A stretch of 17,819 nt of DNA from Planctomycetota bacterium (lineage in GTDB: Bacteria; Planctomycetota; Phycisphaerae; UBA1845; UTPLA1): positions 1 to 17,819 of the forward strand of contig JADJRI010000034.1 in the NCBI GenBank assembly GCA_016712275.1, in the 5' to 3' direction. The notes beneath the pieces are model-generated. The model saw only the letters and a program-made list of their open reading frames with translations, was not told the DNA's origin and made no database searches. Below are positions 8,140 through 16,353 of this stretch, in pieces (position 1 is the stretch's first letter; each line of letters opens with the position of its first letter). Position numbers and translations under genes: made by a program.

Positions 8140-8500
8140 GTGCCGCGTTCTCGTTCAATCCGATCGCGATGGATGTGCCTGCTGATGTTCCCTCTGACCC
8201 TCGTTCCCAATGTCAGCGCATGTAGCTCCGCGTATCGCAAACCGATTCATTTCATGGGCGAGCCGCCGGAAGGCGTCACGATTTCTTGTCAATTATGCTA
8301 TGACCACGCAGTTCGCGTTTTGACGGGGCCGCCGAAGCACCGGCGGTGCAAGACCGTGGAGCGGCATGCCTGTCCCGACTGCGCGAGTGAGGCGGTGATC
8401 TATGACGGGCCAGACGGTAAGCCAATGATTCGATGAGCAGTGTGCGCCGGAGGGTGTGTCCTGCGACCGCTGCCTGCCTCCGAAGAGGACCAGTGGATAA
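8140..8500 (+). CDS. Small CxxC-rich (zinc-ribbon-like) secreted or lipoprotein, one frameshift near 8433
   Basis: A GTG at 8140, preceded by GGGAGG, starts two bases after the methyltransferase stop. A basic start plus CLLMFPLTLVPNVSACSS forms a signal sequence with a possible lipobox (VSAC). The mature part has paired cysteines in SCQLCYDHAV and HACPDCASEAVIYDGPDGKP, a rubredoxin/zinc-ribbon-like spacing. The uncorrected frame stops at 8434-8436. Restoring one base there extends it through EQCAPEGVSCDRCLPPKRTS to TAA 8498-8500, adding two more CxxC pairs. Those extra pairs make the corrected reading convincing. The product probably binds a soft metal (Zn, Cu or Hg) outside the cytoplasm. 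No named family is recognised. Confidence 0.65.
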
Positions 8501-8585
8501 GATCGGCTTAATCTGGAGCGAGTTGCATGCGGGTTGTGATGTTGCGAATGAGTGAATCCAGAACCGTGTGAAGGAGGCGAATCCC

Positions 8586-9143
8586 GTGAGTTGGATAGAT
8601 ACTGTCCCGGAGTCGGAAGCGGCCGACGTGCTCTCTAACATCTACACCGAGAGCCGCGCCAAGTTCGGGCGTGTGATCAATCTCGTCAAGATTCAGAGTC
8701 TGCGGCCCGAGACCATGGCGCTTGGGCGCCAATTCTATCGGCATCTGATGGACTCGCCCGGCGGCCTATCGCGCCTCCAGCGCGTCTTGATCGCAACCGT
8801 CGTCTCCAAGGTCAATGGCTGTCTCTACTGAATGGAGAGCCATGAAGGAGATCTCCGGTCGGAGATCAAAGACGACGCGATGGTGCGGGCAATCCAGGAC
8901 GACTACCGGCAAGTCGACCTCGGATCGGCCACGCGCGTCCTGCTCGACTTCGCGGTGAAGCTGACTACGCAGCCAGTTGAAATGCGCCGTGGTGACGTGG
9001 CGATGTTGCGTGAGGCCGGCTTTTGCGACGCCGACATTCTCGACGCCGCCCACATTGTCGGATACTTCAACTACGCGAACCGCGTGATGGATGCGCTTGG
9101 CATCCAACCGGAACCTGAGATGCGTCATCGGCCGCGAGAATAG
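8586..9143 (+). CDS. AhpD-like / carboxymuconolactone decarboxylase-fold peroxidase-like protein, candidate selenoprotein (Sec82)
   Basis: This 185-residue all-helical redox protein reads through an in-frame TGA. GTG 8586 is chosen because AAGGAGG lies 8 bases upstream and the product begins MSWIDTVPESEAADVLSNIY, typical of AhpD-like proteins. The redox helix reads NGCLY-TGA-MESHEGDL. Family members have C-x-x-C-x-x-x-H here, so the TGA (8829-8831) replaces the resolving/peroxidatic Cys and gives Cys79-x-x-Sec82 with His86. Downstream the sequence stays collinear (AMVRAIQDDYRQVDL, VLLDFAVKLT, MLREAGFCDADILDAAHIVG, YFNYANRVMDALG) with no frame change, so the gene is under selection past the TGA. 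A hairpin suitable as a SECIS follows the TGA directly. AhpD-like and CMD-domain selenoproteins are known from bacteria. The alternative is a C-to-A or T-to-A change from TGC/TGT, real or erroneous. The gene closes the 6081-9143 operon. Confidence 0.82.
8850..8867 (+). promoter_or_regulatory. Candidate bacterial SECIS hairpin
   Basis: GATCTCC (8850-8856) and GGAGATC (8861-8867) form a perfect 7-bp stem capped by the tetraloop GGTC. The loop begins 26 bases after the TGA, and its first two bases are G, as required in bacterial SECIS models. GGUC is also the apical loop of the E. coli formate dehydrogenase SECIS. The hairpin lies inside the coding sequence, as bacterial SECIS elements do. Confidence 0.75.
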
Positions 9144-9219
9144 TCGCCTAGGCAAAGTACTGCGAACTTCGAGCGCGTGTGAATGGCGGCAAACAGGCGA
9201 ACCGAGTGAAGGAAACGAA

Positions 9220-10161
9220 ATGGTCTTGGGATCGTGGGAATTGAAGGGTGACGGCGTGGCCCCCGTCGCATGTCGGGTTGCAGTCGTTGCATTGCTTGGC
9301 GTAGTTTACTCGCCGTGGAGTGCCACCGCCAGACAACAGAATCCGGTCAATGCACTTTGCCCCGTGATGACTCAAGAGGAGGTCAATCCGGAGTTCACCA
9401 CGATATTCGAGGGCCGGGTCATCGGGTTTTGCTGCGACAAATGTCTCGCCAAGTTCAAGGCGAATCCAAGTCGGTATGCCGCGCGCGTAGTTGTACGTGA
9501 AGTGAAATCCCCGCCGATCGATGCGGAAGATGATCAAGAGGAGGAGGCGGAGAAACTGCTCGGCGACCGGCAAGCTATGGAAGCCCATGGCGACCATGCC
9601 CACGGTGACGTCGCGGCGCAAGACATCAACCAGGGGGAAGCCCATGACCATGATCCCAATGAGGATGAGCATTCTGAAAGCGGCGACCACGATCATGAGC
9701 ATGGGCATCCGCAGGGTCGGGGATTCTTTGCCAAGGCGATCGGTTGGCTTGGCAAATTCCATCCGCCTATGGTCAACTTTCCGATCGCGATGATTCTGGC
9801 GGCTGCCCTGGCGGAACTGCTGCTGGTCGCGACGAAGCGGTCATTCTTCGTGAACGCCGGTCGGTTCTGCTTGTGGGTTGGTTGCGTTGGTGCCGTGGCG
9901 GCAACCGTGCTTGGCTGGTTGTTCGGCGGCTTCCACTTGGTGGACGATTCATGGATTCTGACAACGCACCGCTGGCTCGGCACGACGACCGCGGCGTGGT
10001 CCGTGCTGCTGCTGGTTGTCGGTGAACGGACATTCCGCCGCGCGGACGCTTCGCCCACCGGCTACCGCGCGATGTTATTCATTGGCGCGGCATTGGTCTG
10101 CGTTACTGGCTTCTTTGGCGGGTCGCTGATCTATGGATTGACCCATTATGCTTGGTCTTAG
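9220..10161 (+). CDS. YHS-domain / His-rich linker / DUF2231 membrane fusion protein
   Basis: The ATG at 9220 is preceded by GAAGGAAAC. An N-terminal helix (VAVVALLGVVYSPWSATA) acts as a signal or anchor. A YHS-type metal-binding domain follows, with NALCPVMTQEEVNPEFT and VIGFCCDKCLAKFKANPSRY, and cysteines in the CPV...FCCxxC pattern. Residues of about 105-165 form an acidic, His-rich stretch with repeats such as AHGDHAHGD, AHDHDPNEDEH and DHDHEHGH, a likely Cu/Zn/Ni sponge. The C-terminal half, WLGKFHPPMVNFPIAMILAA then four or so helices with THRWLGTTTAAWSVLLLVVG, matches the DUF2231 integral membrane family with its conserved His residues. The frame is fully intact over 313 residues. It sits 76 bases after the AhpD-like gene and may be cotranscribed. 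Its role is probably periplasmic metal capture coupled to a membrane component, which is inference. Confidence 0.85.
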   Translation: MVLGSWELKGDGVAPVACRVAVVALLGVVYSPWSATARQQNPVNALCPVMTQEEVNPEFTTIFEGRVIGFCCDKCLAKFKANPSRYAARVVVREVKSPPIDAEDDQEEEAEKLLGDRQAMEAHGDHAHGDVAAQDINQGEAHDHDPNEDEHSESGDHDHEHGHPQGRGFFAKAIGWLGKFHPPMVNFPIAMILAAALAELLLVATKRSFFVNAGRFCLWVGCVGAVAATVLGWLFGGFHLVDDSWILTTHRWLGTTTAAWSVLLLVVGERTFRRADASPTGYRAMLFIGAALVCVTGFFGGSLIYGLTHYAWS

Positions 10162-10209
10162 GAACGAGTGTGCCTCAACAACCTCATGAACCCGGATGCA
10201 GGATCCAAT

Positions 10210-10560
10210 ATGAATCGAGCTCGTATCTTCCAAGCCGCGTCGGTGACGGGGCTCTTGATGATCGCCGGTTGCTTATCATCTGAAAACCGGCGATCGGTCG
10301 CCATCGACCACCCCGCGAATCCACAAGCGCAGGAAGCGCCGTTCACGCCGCTGCCAAACTTCTTGGCCGAGCCGGTGAGTTCGACTCTCGCGAATCCGCC
10401 GGTGCAACAAGAAGGGGAGGTTTACACGTGCCCCATGCATCCCGACGTGCGGGAGCCCGCCCCGGGAGAATGCCCCAAGTGCGGCATGACGCTGGAGCCA
10501 GTTGCCACCACCGAAAAGCACGGCGGCAAGCAAGATCATGAAGCGGAGAACGGCCAATGA
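10210..10560 (+). CDS. Lipoprotein with heavy-metal-binding domain (YTCPMHP...CPKCGM)
   Basis: This 116-residue protein has a lipoprotein signal (VTGLLMIAGC), a Pro/Ala-rich spacer and a C-terminal heavy-metal-binding domain. The domain reads VYTCPMHPDVREPAPGECPK then CGMTLEP. This CPMHP-x(9,12)-CPKCGM motif is known from CusB N-termini, CopA-type ATPases and stand-alone metallochaperones. An acidic, His-containing tail (EKHGGKQDHEAENGQ) ends it. ATG 10210 is preferred over ATG 10186 because AGGA lies upstream and the signal then starts immediately. The stop overlaps the next start as ATGA. It likely passes copper or silver to the neighbouring efflux or oxidase proteins in the periplasm. Confidence 0.88.
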   Translation: MNRARIFQAASVTGLLMIAGCLSSENRRSVAIDHPANPQAQEAPFTPLPNFLAEPVSSTLANPPVQQEGEVYTCPMHPDVREPAPGECPKCGMTLEPVATTEKHGGKQDHEAENGQ

Positions 10561-12011
10561 ATCCCCGACTCGTTCTCGCCGTCGCATGTCTCGTTTCATT
10601 GGCCGGTTGCGCACCGATGACAAAAGATCGTGGTTTCGGCTGCGTACGGAATGTCGTTGCGGCGAGAGCAGGCTTGGACGTGCATTGGAATCAAGGAACG
10701 CCGGCGGAAGCGCAAGTCGCTGAACGGATCCGCAGGGTGCTTTCCCGATCGCTCGCCGCCGATGATGTGGTGCAAGTTGCGCTGCTGAATAACCGTCGCA
10801 TGCAGGCGTCCTATGCGCGGCTGGGCATTGCGCAGGCCGATCTCGTCGAAGCCGGCCTGCTGGAGAATCCGGTTTTCCACGTGCGGCCCCGATGGCCGGA
10901 CAGCCCCCCGACGGCAACGAATATCGAACTCGGCGTCGAGTGGGATTTTCTACAAGCGCTGATGATTCCCGCGCGCAAGCAGCTCGCGGGCACTCGTTAT
11001 GAGGGTGTCCGGCTGGGCGTGACCCACGAGGTGCTCACGTTTGTCGGGCAGGTGCGCGAGGCGTATTACACGCTGGTCGCCGCGGAGCAACTCGCCAACG
11101 TGATGCGTGTCGTTGCCGAAGCCGCCGAAGCATCCTATGAACTTGCCGAACGAATGTCCGAAGCCGGAAACGTTCCGGAACTAGATCTCCAAAACCAGCG
11201 GGCGCTGTACGAGGAAGCCAAACTGGAATACGCCCGCGCGCGGTTGGAATCACTGGATGCCCGCGAGCGTCTCAATGCGCTCATGGGGCTTTGGGGGGAT
11301 CAAACCGCTTGGTCGGTCCCGGCGCAATTGCCTGAGATGCCTGCGATCGAAGCATCGATCGTCCACCTCGAATCAGCCGCTATCGCGAACAGGCTCGACC
11401 TAATGGAAGCCGGTCGCGAAGTGGAGGCCTTGTCGGCGGCGCTGGGCATCACGCGAAATTGGAGGTTCTTGCTATTCGCCCGGATCGGGATCGATTCCGA
11501 GCGCGATACGAGCGGACAGTGGCTTACGGGGCCGGAGCTACAAGTCGAACTGCCGCTATTCAATCAGCGGCAGGCTGACATTGCCAGGCTTGAGGCAGAG
11601 CTGCAAGCCAGTGAAGACCGGCTCACCGCGCTGGCGATTGAGATTCGGTCTGAAGTTCGGGCATTGCGAACGCGGCTATTGCTCACGCGGCAAGTTGTGG
11701 AGCGCTACCAAGCAGTTATTGTCCCCACCTACCAACGAATCGTGCAGTTATCGCAAGAACAATACAACTTCATGCTGATCGGCATTTTTCACGTTCTTGA
11801 GGCCCGAAAAGAAGAAATGCGTACGTATCGAGATTATGTTAACCAGGTGCGCGACTACTGGATCACAAGGGCGCGGCTGGAACGGGCGATAGGCGCTCGC
11901 TTGACTGAGAACGCGGGATCCGCGGACATCAACATACCGGCGGCGACCGACTCGGATCAAGGTCCGGCATCGCAGCAGATTCCACTCAAACCAGAAGGGT
12001 CAGACCCATGA
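10557..12011 (+). CDS. TolC/CusC-family outer membrane efflux lipoprotein
   Basis: This is the outer-membrane channel subunit of a tripartite exporter. The 484-residue intact frame starts with a lipoprotein signal (AVACLVSLAGC). The first coiled-coil repeat includes VVQVALLNNRRMQASYARLG, then IAQADLVEAGLLENPVF, and the typical hairpin RYEGVRLGVTHEVLTFVGQV. The second repeat includes RLDLMEAGREVEALSAALG, ELQVELPLFNQRQADIARLE and YNFMLIGIFHVLEARKEE, the conserved QxxYxxG..-type end of TolC repeats. Length and duplicated OEP repeats match the family. Start and stop both overlap neighbours by ATGA, so it is tightly coupled to the heavy-metal lipoprotein and the multicopper oxidase. No CusB-type adaptor or intact pump is encoded beside it. 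The closest candidate pump in the window is the broken RND gene at the left edge. Confidence 0.92.
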   Translation: MNPRLVLAVACLVSLAGCAPMTKDRGFGCVRNVVAARAGLDVHWNQGTPAEAQVAERIRRVLSRSLAADDVVQVALLNNRRMQASYARLGIAQADLVEAGLLENPVFHVRPRWPDSPPTATNIELGVEWDFLQALMIPARKQLAGTRYEGVRLGVTHEVLTFVGQVREAYYTLVAAEQLANVMRVVAEAAEASYELAERMSEAGNVPELDLQNQRALYEEAKLEYARARLESLDARERLNALMGLWGDQTAWSVPAQLPEMPAIEASIVHLESAAIANRLDLMEAGREVEALSAALGITRNWRFLLFARIGIDSERDTSGQWLTGPELQVELPLFNQRQADIARLEAELQASEDRLTALAIEIRSEVRALRTRLLLTRQVVERYQAVIVPTYQRIVQLSQEQYNFMLIGIFHVLEARKEEMRTYRDYVNQVRDYWITRARLERAIGARLTENAGSADINIPAATDSDQGPASQQIPLKPEGSDP

Positions 12012-13279
12012 TCACTCGCCGTGATTTTGTGACAACCGGGCTTGCAGTGGGCGGGGCAACACTAGTCGGCTTGCAACGGGCCAGCGCACAGGATGCACCG
12101 CCCATCGTTCGGCCGAAGTCTAATGAAAGCCCCCCCCAAGGCGACTCGTCATTCACGGGAGTGGTTACCCCGAACGGGGCCAGCCTCCCACACGTAATGC
12201 GCGACGGTGTCAAGGAATTTCACATCGTCGCCGAGGCTTGCGTCAGGGAATTTGCGCCGGGAATGGAGGTGAAATGCTGGGGCTACAACGGTCAGACACC
12301 CGGACCGACCATCGAATGCAACGAGGGAGATCACGTACGTTTGTTCGTGACCAATCACCTGCCCGAGCACACAACAATTCATTGGCATGGCATCTTTCTG
12401 CCAAGCGGGATGGACGGCGTCGGAGGACTGAACCAGCCGCACATCAGGCCCGGTGAGACGTACGTCTACGAGTTCACACTCCGCCAACACGGGACGTTCA
12501 TGTATCACCCGCATGCTGACGAAATGGTGCAGATGGCGGTCGGTATGATGGGCCTTTTCATAGTGCATCCCAAGCATCCGCGCAAGAATCAGATTCAACG
12601 CGACTTCGCAATCATGTTGCATAACTGGCAGGTGAATCCTGGCACGTATCGTCCGGATCCGAGCATCATGGTCGAATTCAACATGTGGACGTTCAACAGC
12701 CGCGTGTTTCCGGGTACGGATCATCTCGTCGTCCGAACCGTCGATCGCGTCCGCATTCGATTCGGAAACCTCAGCATGTGGAACCATCCGATTCATGTTC
12801 ACGGCCACGCCTGGAAGATTGTCGCCACGGATGGCGGCGAAATTCAGGAGGCTGGCCAGTGGCCGGAAACAACGGTGCTTGTTCCCGTGGGCAGCACGCG
12901 CGACGTTGAATTCATCGCCGACGCGCCGGGCGACTGGGCGCTGCACTGTCACATGTCTCACCACACGATGAATGCCATGGGGCATGCGATTCCGAACACG
13001 CTTGGCGTGGATCAGCGCGGCGTCGCTGAGAAAATTCGCTCACTGCTGCCTGGGTACATGGCCATGGGAGAAAGCGGAATGGCCGAGCACCAGGATCACG
13101 CCATGCAGATGGCCGGTCCGAAGAACACGCTTCCGATGATGACGGGCAAGGGACAGTTCGGAAACATCGAAATGGGAGGCATGTTCACGGTGCTCAAGGT
13201 ACGAGACGGAATCACGAGCTACGAAGATCCGGGCTGGTATGCGTTTCCGGCGGGGAGCGTGGCGCGGCGCGTAGGCTAG
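12008..13279 (+). CDS. Two-domain multicopper oxidase, Tat-exported
   Basis: This is a periplasmic copper oxidase (cuprous oxidase/laccase type), intact over 423 residues. The N-terminus MITRRDFVTTGLAVGG is a Tat signal, ending near ASAQD. All copper ligands are visible: HWHG (125-128), HPH (167-169), HPIHVHGH (260-267) and HCHMSHHTMNAM (313-324). The last supplies Cys314, His319 and Met324 for the type 1 site and HCH for the trinuclear cluster. Only about 90 residues separate the second and third motifs, so the protein has two cupredoxin domains rather than three. The C-terminal MAMGESGMAEHQDHAMQMAG and nearby residues form a Met/His-rich tail suited to Cu(I) binding. It follows the TolC-like gene with ATGA overlap and precedes the Cu ATPase, as in many copper-resistance clusters. 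Confidence 0.95.
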   Translation: MITRRDFVTTGLAVGGATLVGLQRASAQDAPPIVRPKSNESPPQGDSSFTGVVTPNGASLPHVMRDGVKEFHIVAEACVREFAPGMEVKCWGYNGQTPGPTIECNEGDHVRLFVTNHLPEHTTIHWHGIFLPSGMDGVGGLNQPHIRPGETYVYEFTLRQHGTFMYHPHADEMVQMAVGMMGLFIVHPKHPRKNQIQRDFAIMLHNWQVNPGTYRPDPSIMVEFNMWTFNSRVFPGTDHLVVRTVDRVRIRFGNLSMWNHPIHVHGHAWKIVATDGGEIQEAGQWPETTVLVPVGSTRDVEFIADAPGDWALHCHMSHHTMNAMGHAIPNTLGVDQRGVAEKIRSLLPGYMAMGESGMAEHQDHAMQMAGPKNTLPMMTGKGQFGNIEMGGMFTVLKVRDGITSYEDPGWYAFPAGSVARRVG

Positions 13280-13337
13280 GCGCGCCGACGTCTAACTCGT
13301 TGAACAGTCGAAGGGATTTCAGAGGAACGGGAACCCA

Positions 13338-15279
13338 ATGGCACACGAATCACATCAGCACACGCGTGCAAGCGACCAGCGCGCACCGCATGACCGGCAT
13401 GGGCAGCAAGGTGGCAGGGGCGGCGACCACCACGCCCACCACGTGCATATGGTGGCCGATTTCATGCGGCGGTTCTGGATCTCGCTGGCCCTTTCTGTTC
13501 CGGTGCTCCTGTTATCGCCGATGATCCAAGGCTTTGCGCTCGCGATCGGCGTGGCCTACGGCTACAGCAGCGTCGTCGTCTTCGGCTTGGCAGGTCGTGT
13601 CTTCTTCTGGGAGCTGGCGACCTTGATCGACATCATGCTTCTTGGTCATTGGATTGAGATGCGGTCCGTTATGGGTGCCTCAAATGCACTTCAAAAACTC
13701 GTCGAACTCATGCCCGCCGATGCCCACCGCGTCAGGGATGACGGAAGTACCGAAGATCTCCCGGTCGATGAGTTGACCGCCGGCGACCGCGTGCTGGTCA
13801 AGCCCGGCGAGAAGTTTCCCATTGACGGTGAGATTGTGAAAGGCAGAACCACTGTCAACCAGTCCATGATCACCGGCGAAAGCAAGCCGGTCGAAAAAGG
13901 CGAGGGCGAGGAGGTCGTAGGGGGCTCGATCAACGGCGACTCCGCTGTCACGGTTGAAGTGCGGAAGACCGGCAAGGACACCTATCTGGCCCAAGTCATC
14001 GAATTGGTGCGCAAGGCTCAGGAATCGCGATCGAGGACGCAGAACCTGGCTGATCGAGCGGCGCTGTGGCTCACGATGACGCGCCGCCGCCGGGGCAGTC
14101 ACGCTCATTGTCTGGCTGCTCGTTGGGCGTTCCTTTGACTTTTCATTGGAGCGAACCGTTACTGTCATGGTCATCACGTGCCCGCATGCCCTCGGCTTGG
14201 CGATCCCCCTCGTCGTAGCCGTGTCGACGGCGCTGTGTGCGCGCAATGGTTTACTGGTCCGGGATCGTTCGGCGTTCGAGCGATCGCGCAGCCTCGATGC
14301 CATCGTCTTCGACAAGACCGGCACACTAACAGAGGGCCGATTCGGCGTAAGCGACGTGATAATCGCAAAGGGTCACGAGGAAAGCGAAGTACTTCGACTC
14401 ACGGCGAGTATCGAGAGCCAATCGGAACATCCCATCGCCGCCAGCATCGTAAGGGACGCCGATGAACGCGGCATTGAATACCCGGCACCAGATGATTTTC
14501 AGGCCATCCCCGGCAAGGGAGCCAAGGGGAACATCGATGGGAAGTCTGTAAAGGTGGTCAGCCCCGGCTACCTCAGTGCGAAAGGGATATCGTTCGACGA
14601 CAAGCGTATCGATGATGTAGCGGCTCAGGGCAAGACGGTAGTCTATGTCATCGTAAATGATGAGGTCGTCGGTGCGATCGCGCTGGCCGATGTCATTCGC
14701 GAGGAGTCGCGCGAGGCCATCCGTGTACTCCGCGAAGACTTGGGCATTCAGGTCATGATGCTCACTGGGGACGCCCGTGCAGTTGCGAATTGGGTGGCGC
14801 AAGAACTCCAACTCGACGACTTCTTCGCGGAGGTTCTGCCAGACCAGAAGGCGGACAAGATCAAAGAAGTCCAACGGCGTGGATTGCGTGTGGCGATGGT
14901 CGGCGATGGCATAAATGACGCGCCGGCCCTGGTGCAGGCAGACGTAGGTATTGCGATTGGTGCCGGCACCGATGTAGCGATTGAGTCGGCTGACATCGTG
15001 CTGGTCCGTTCCGATCCGCGAGACGTTGCATCTCTGATTCAACTAGCCCGCGGCACCTACGCCAAGATGGTTCAGAATCTGTGGTGGGCGGCTGGCTATA
15101 ACGTTGTCGCGATTCCCCTCGCTGCCGGCGCTCTGTCCTCCTTGGGCATCCTCCTCTCACCAGCATTGGGTGCTGTCCTTATGTCACTATCAACGGTAAT
15201 CGTGGCGATCAACGCACGTATGTTGCGATTGCAAACGGCGGCTACCGCTGTAGCGCCCAGGATGTCGGACAGACCATGA
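13338..15279 (+). CDS. copB: CopB-type P1B copper-translocating ATPase, one frameshift and an apparent internal deletion
   Basis: This is an inner-membrane P1B ATPase exporting copper or silver. The His-rich cytoplasmic start (HHAHHVHM), with no Cys-type metal domain, is typical of CopB. Helices begin at FWISLALSVPVLLLSPMIQ. The actuator motif MITGESKPV lies at about 13865-13890 and the CPH motif (VITCPHALGLAIP) at about 14173-14211. The phosphorylation site DKTGTLTEGRFG is near 14311, SEHPIAASI near 14425, and VGDGINDAPALVQADVG near 14898-14950. The frame breaks near 14080 (a base lost in a GCCGCC run), where shifting restores GAVTLIVWLLVGRSFDFSLE. Near 13535, PMIQGF runs straight into AIGVAYGYSSVVVFGL. 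Homologues normally have about 45 further residues there, including one helix and a QPGMM segment. The protein is thus about 647 residues, shorter than the usual 690 or so. Confidence 0.88.
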
Positions 15280-15291
15280 GAGAAAAGGAAC

Positions 15292-16353
15292 ATGGCTCGC
15301 AGAAAGAATGCTCGAATTGAGAATGTTTCGCGCGCCCGAACGCTCGTAATCGCCTCGATGTTTCAGGCCGCACTAATGGGCTGTGCGAGTACGCCGGCCG
15401 ATTCGCAAGTAACGACGAGTAAGCGGGACCTGAAGCCAACCGAGATTGTCCGCCTTCTGGAGGCCTGCCGTCGTCAGCACGCGGCGGATTTCTCGCGTGA
15501 AAGCCTGGCGGGCTTGATGCGTGATGCTGGCGACGCGCGGAGGTTCGCCGAACAGCAGCGCCAACGCCGCGAGAGTATGCGTCGGGCGATGGATACGTAC
15601 AACCGCGGCGTCTGCCTGATCCACGGCGCGTTCACGCTGAAAGAACAACGCGACGGGAACCTTCAGCCTGTTGAGGATGCCGATGGAGAGCCTCTTGAGT
15701 TCGAATACCTCGGTTCCGGGTTCCTGGTTGGTGATCGCGGGTGTGTATTGACGAATCGTCACGTTGCCGAGCCTTGGTGGAACAACGATGCCGTCGCCCC
15801 ACTCATTGCTCGGGGCCTTGTTCCTGAGTTCACGCGGCTGACCGCAACTTTCCCTGGGCGCAAGCCGACAGACGTCGATCCAGACACTGTTCGAACCAGT
15901 CACGATGGAGTCGACCTGGCCGTGTTCGTCGTCACAATTGATGCGGTGCCCGTGCTACCGCTTTTTGAGGGCGATGCACGCGACCTGCGCGGGCAAGGGG
16001 TCATGCTCCTCGGCTATCCAACCTGACTCAGTGCCCTGCTCGCGCGGGTGGAACCTGAGGTTGCGGAGGAAGCGATGACTGCGGCCGTGGACACCGCGAG
16101 CCTGATTCGCGAGTTGAGCGCTCGTAACGGCATCGCCCCACTGGCTACGCATGGCACGCTCAACGACGTGACCGACGGCAAGCTGATCTACGATGCGGTA
16201 ACGACCTCTGGCGGGTCTGGAGGTCCTGTGTTCGGCCCCGACGGGACGGTCATCGGCGTGAACTTCGCCATGATGCGCGGCTTTCAGGGGTCAAATTTCG
16301 GCGTCCCGATCCGATTTGCCCGGGCATTGCTCAATCAACTGACAGACAAATGA
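15292..16353 (+). CDS. Trypsin-like (S1C/HtrA-like) serine protease lipoprotein, interrupted by an in-frame TGA
   Basis: This is a predicted envelope protease or stress sensor. ATG 15292 follows AAAAGGAA. The N-terminus has a lipobox (FQAALMGCAS) and a long helical region rich in Arg (FAEQQRQRRESMRRAMDTY). The catalytic His is in VLTNRHVAEPWW, the Asp in SHDGVDLAVFVV, and the Ser in TSGGSGGPVFGPDGTVIGVN. TGA at 16024-16026 splits it after LLGYPT. Homologues read GYPTGL, so a GGA codon has become TGA by one substitution. The frame continues without shift through ARVEPEVAEEAMTAAVD to the stop at 16351-16353. The His and Asp lie before and the Ser after the break, so the first piece alone would be inactive. 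It starts 12 bases after the ATPase stop and overlaps the next gene by ATGA. Confidence 0.8.

Noticed and set aside
8434..8436. Selenocysteine readthrough in the CxxC-rich lipoprotein
   Set aside because: Readthrough in frame gives non-family sequence, whereas a one-base shift gives EQCAPEGVSCDRC with two more CxxC pairs. A lost base explains it better.
9091..9219. Extended start of the YHS-DUF2231 protein overlapping the AhpD-like gene
   Set aside because: The upstream codons are in a different frame of the AhpD-like gene. ATG 9220 has a ribosome site and is followed by a proper signal or anchor helix.
12149..12985. Long minus-strand open frame (278 codons) opposite the multicopper oxidase
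   Set aside because: It is a high-GC antisense shadow. The plus strand carries all copper-site motifs and operon overlaps.
14326..15042. Minus-strand open frame (238 codons) opposite the copper ATPase
   Set aside because: It has no recognisable domain, signal or ribosome site. The sense strand encodes the conserved P-type ATPase motifs.
16024..16026. Second possible selenocysteine TGA in the protease
   Set aside because: The family residue at this place is Gly, not Cys, and no strong hairpin with a G-containing loop follows at the right distance. A nonsense change is simpler.
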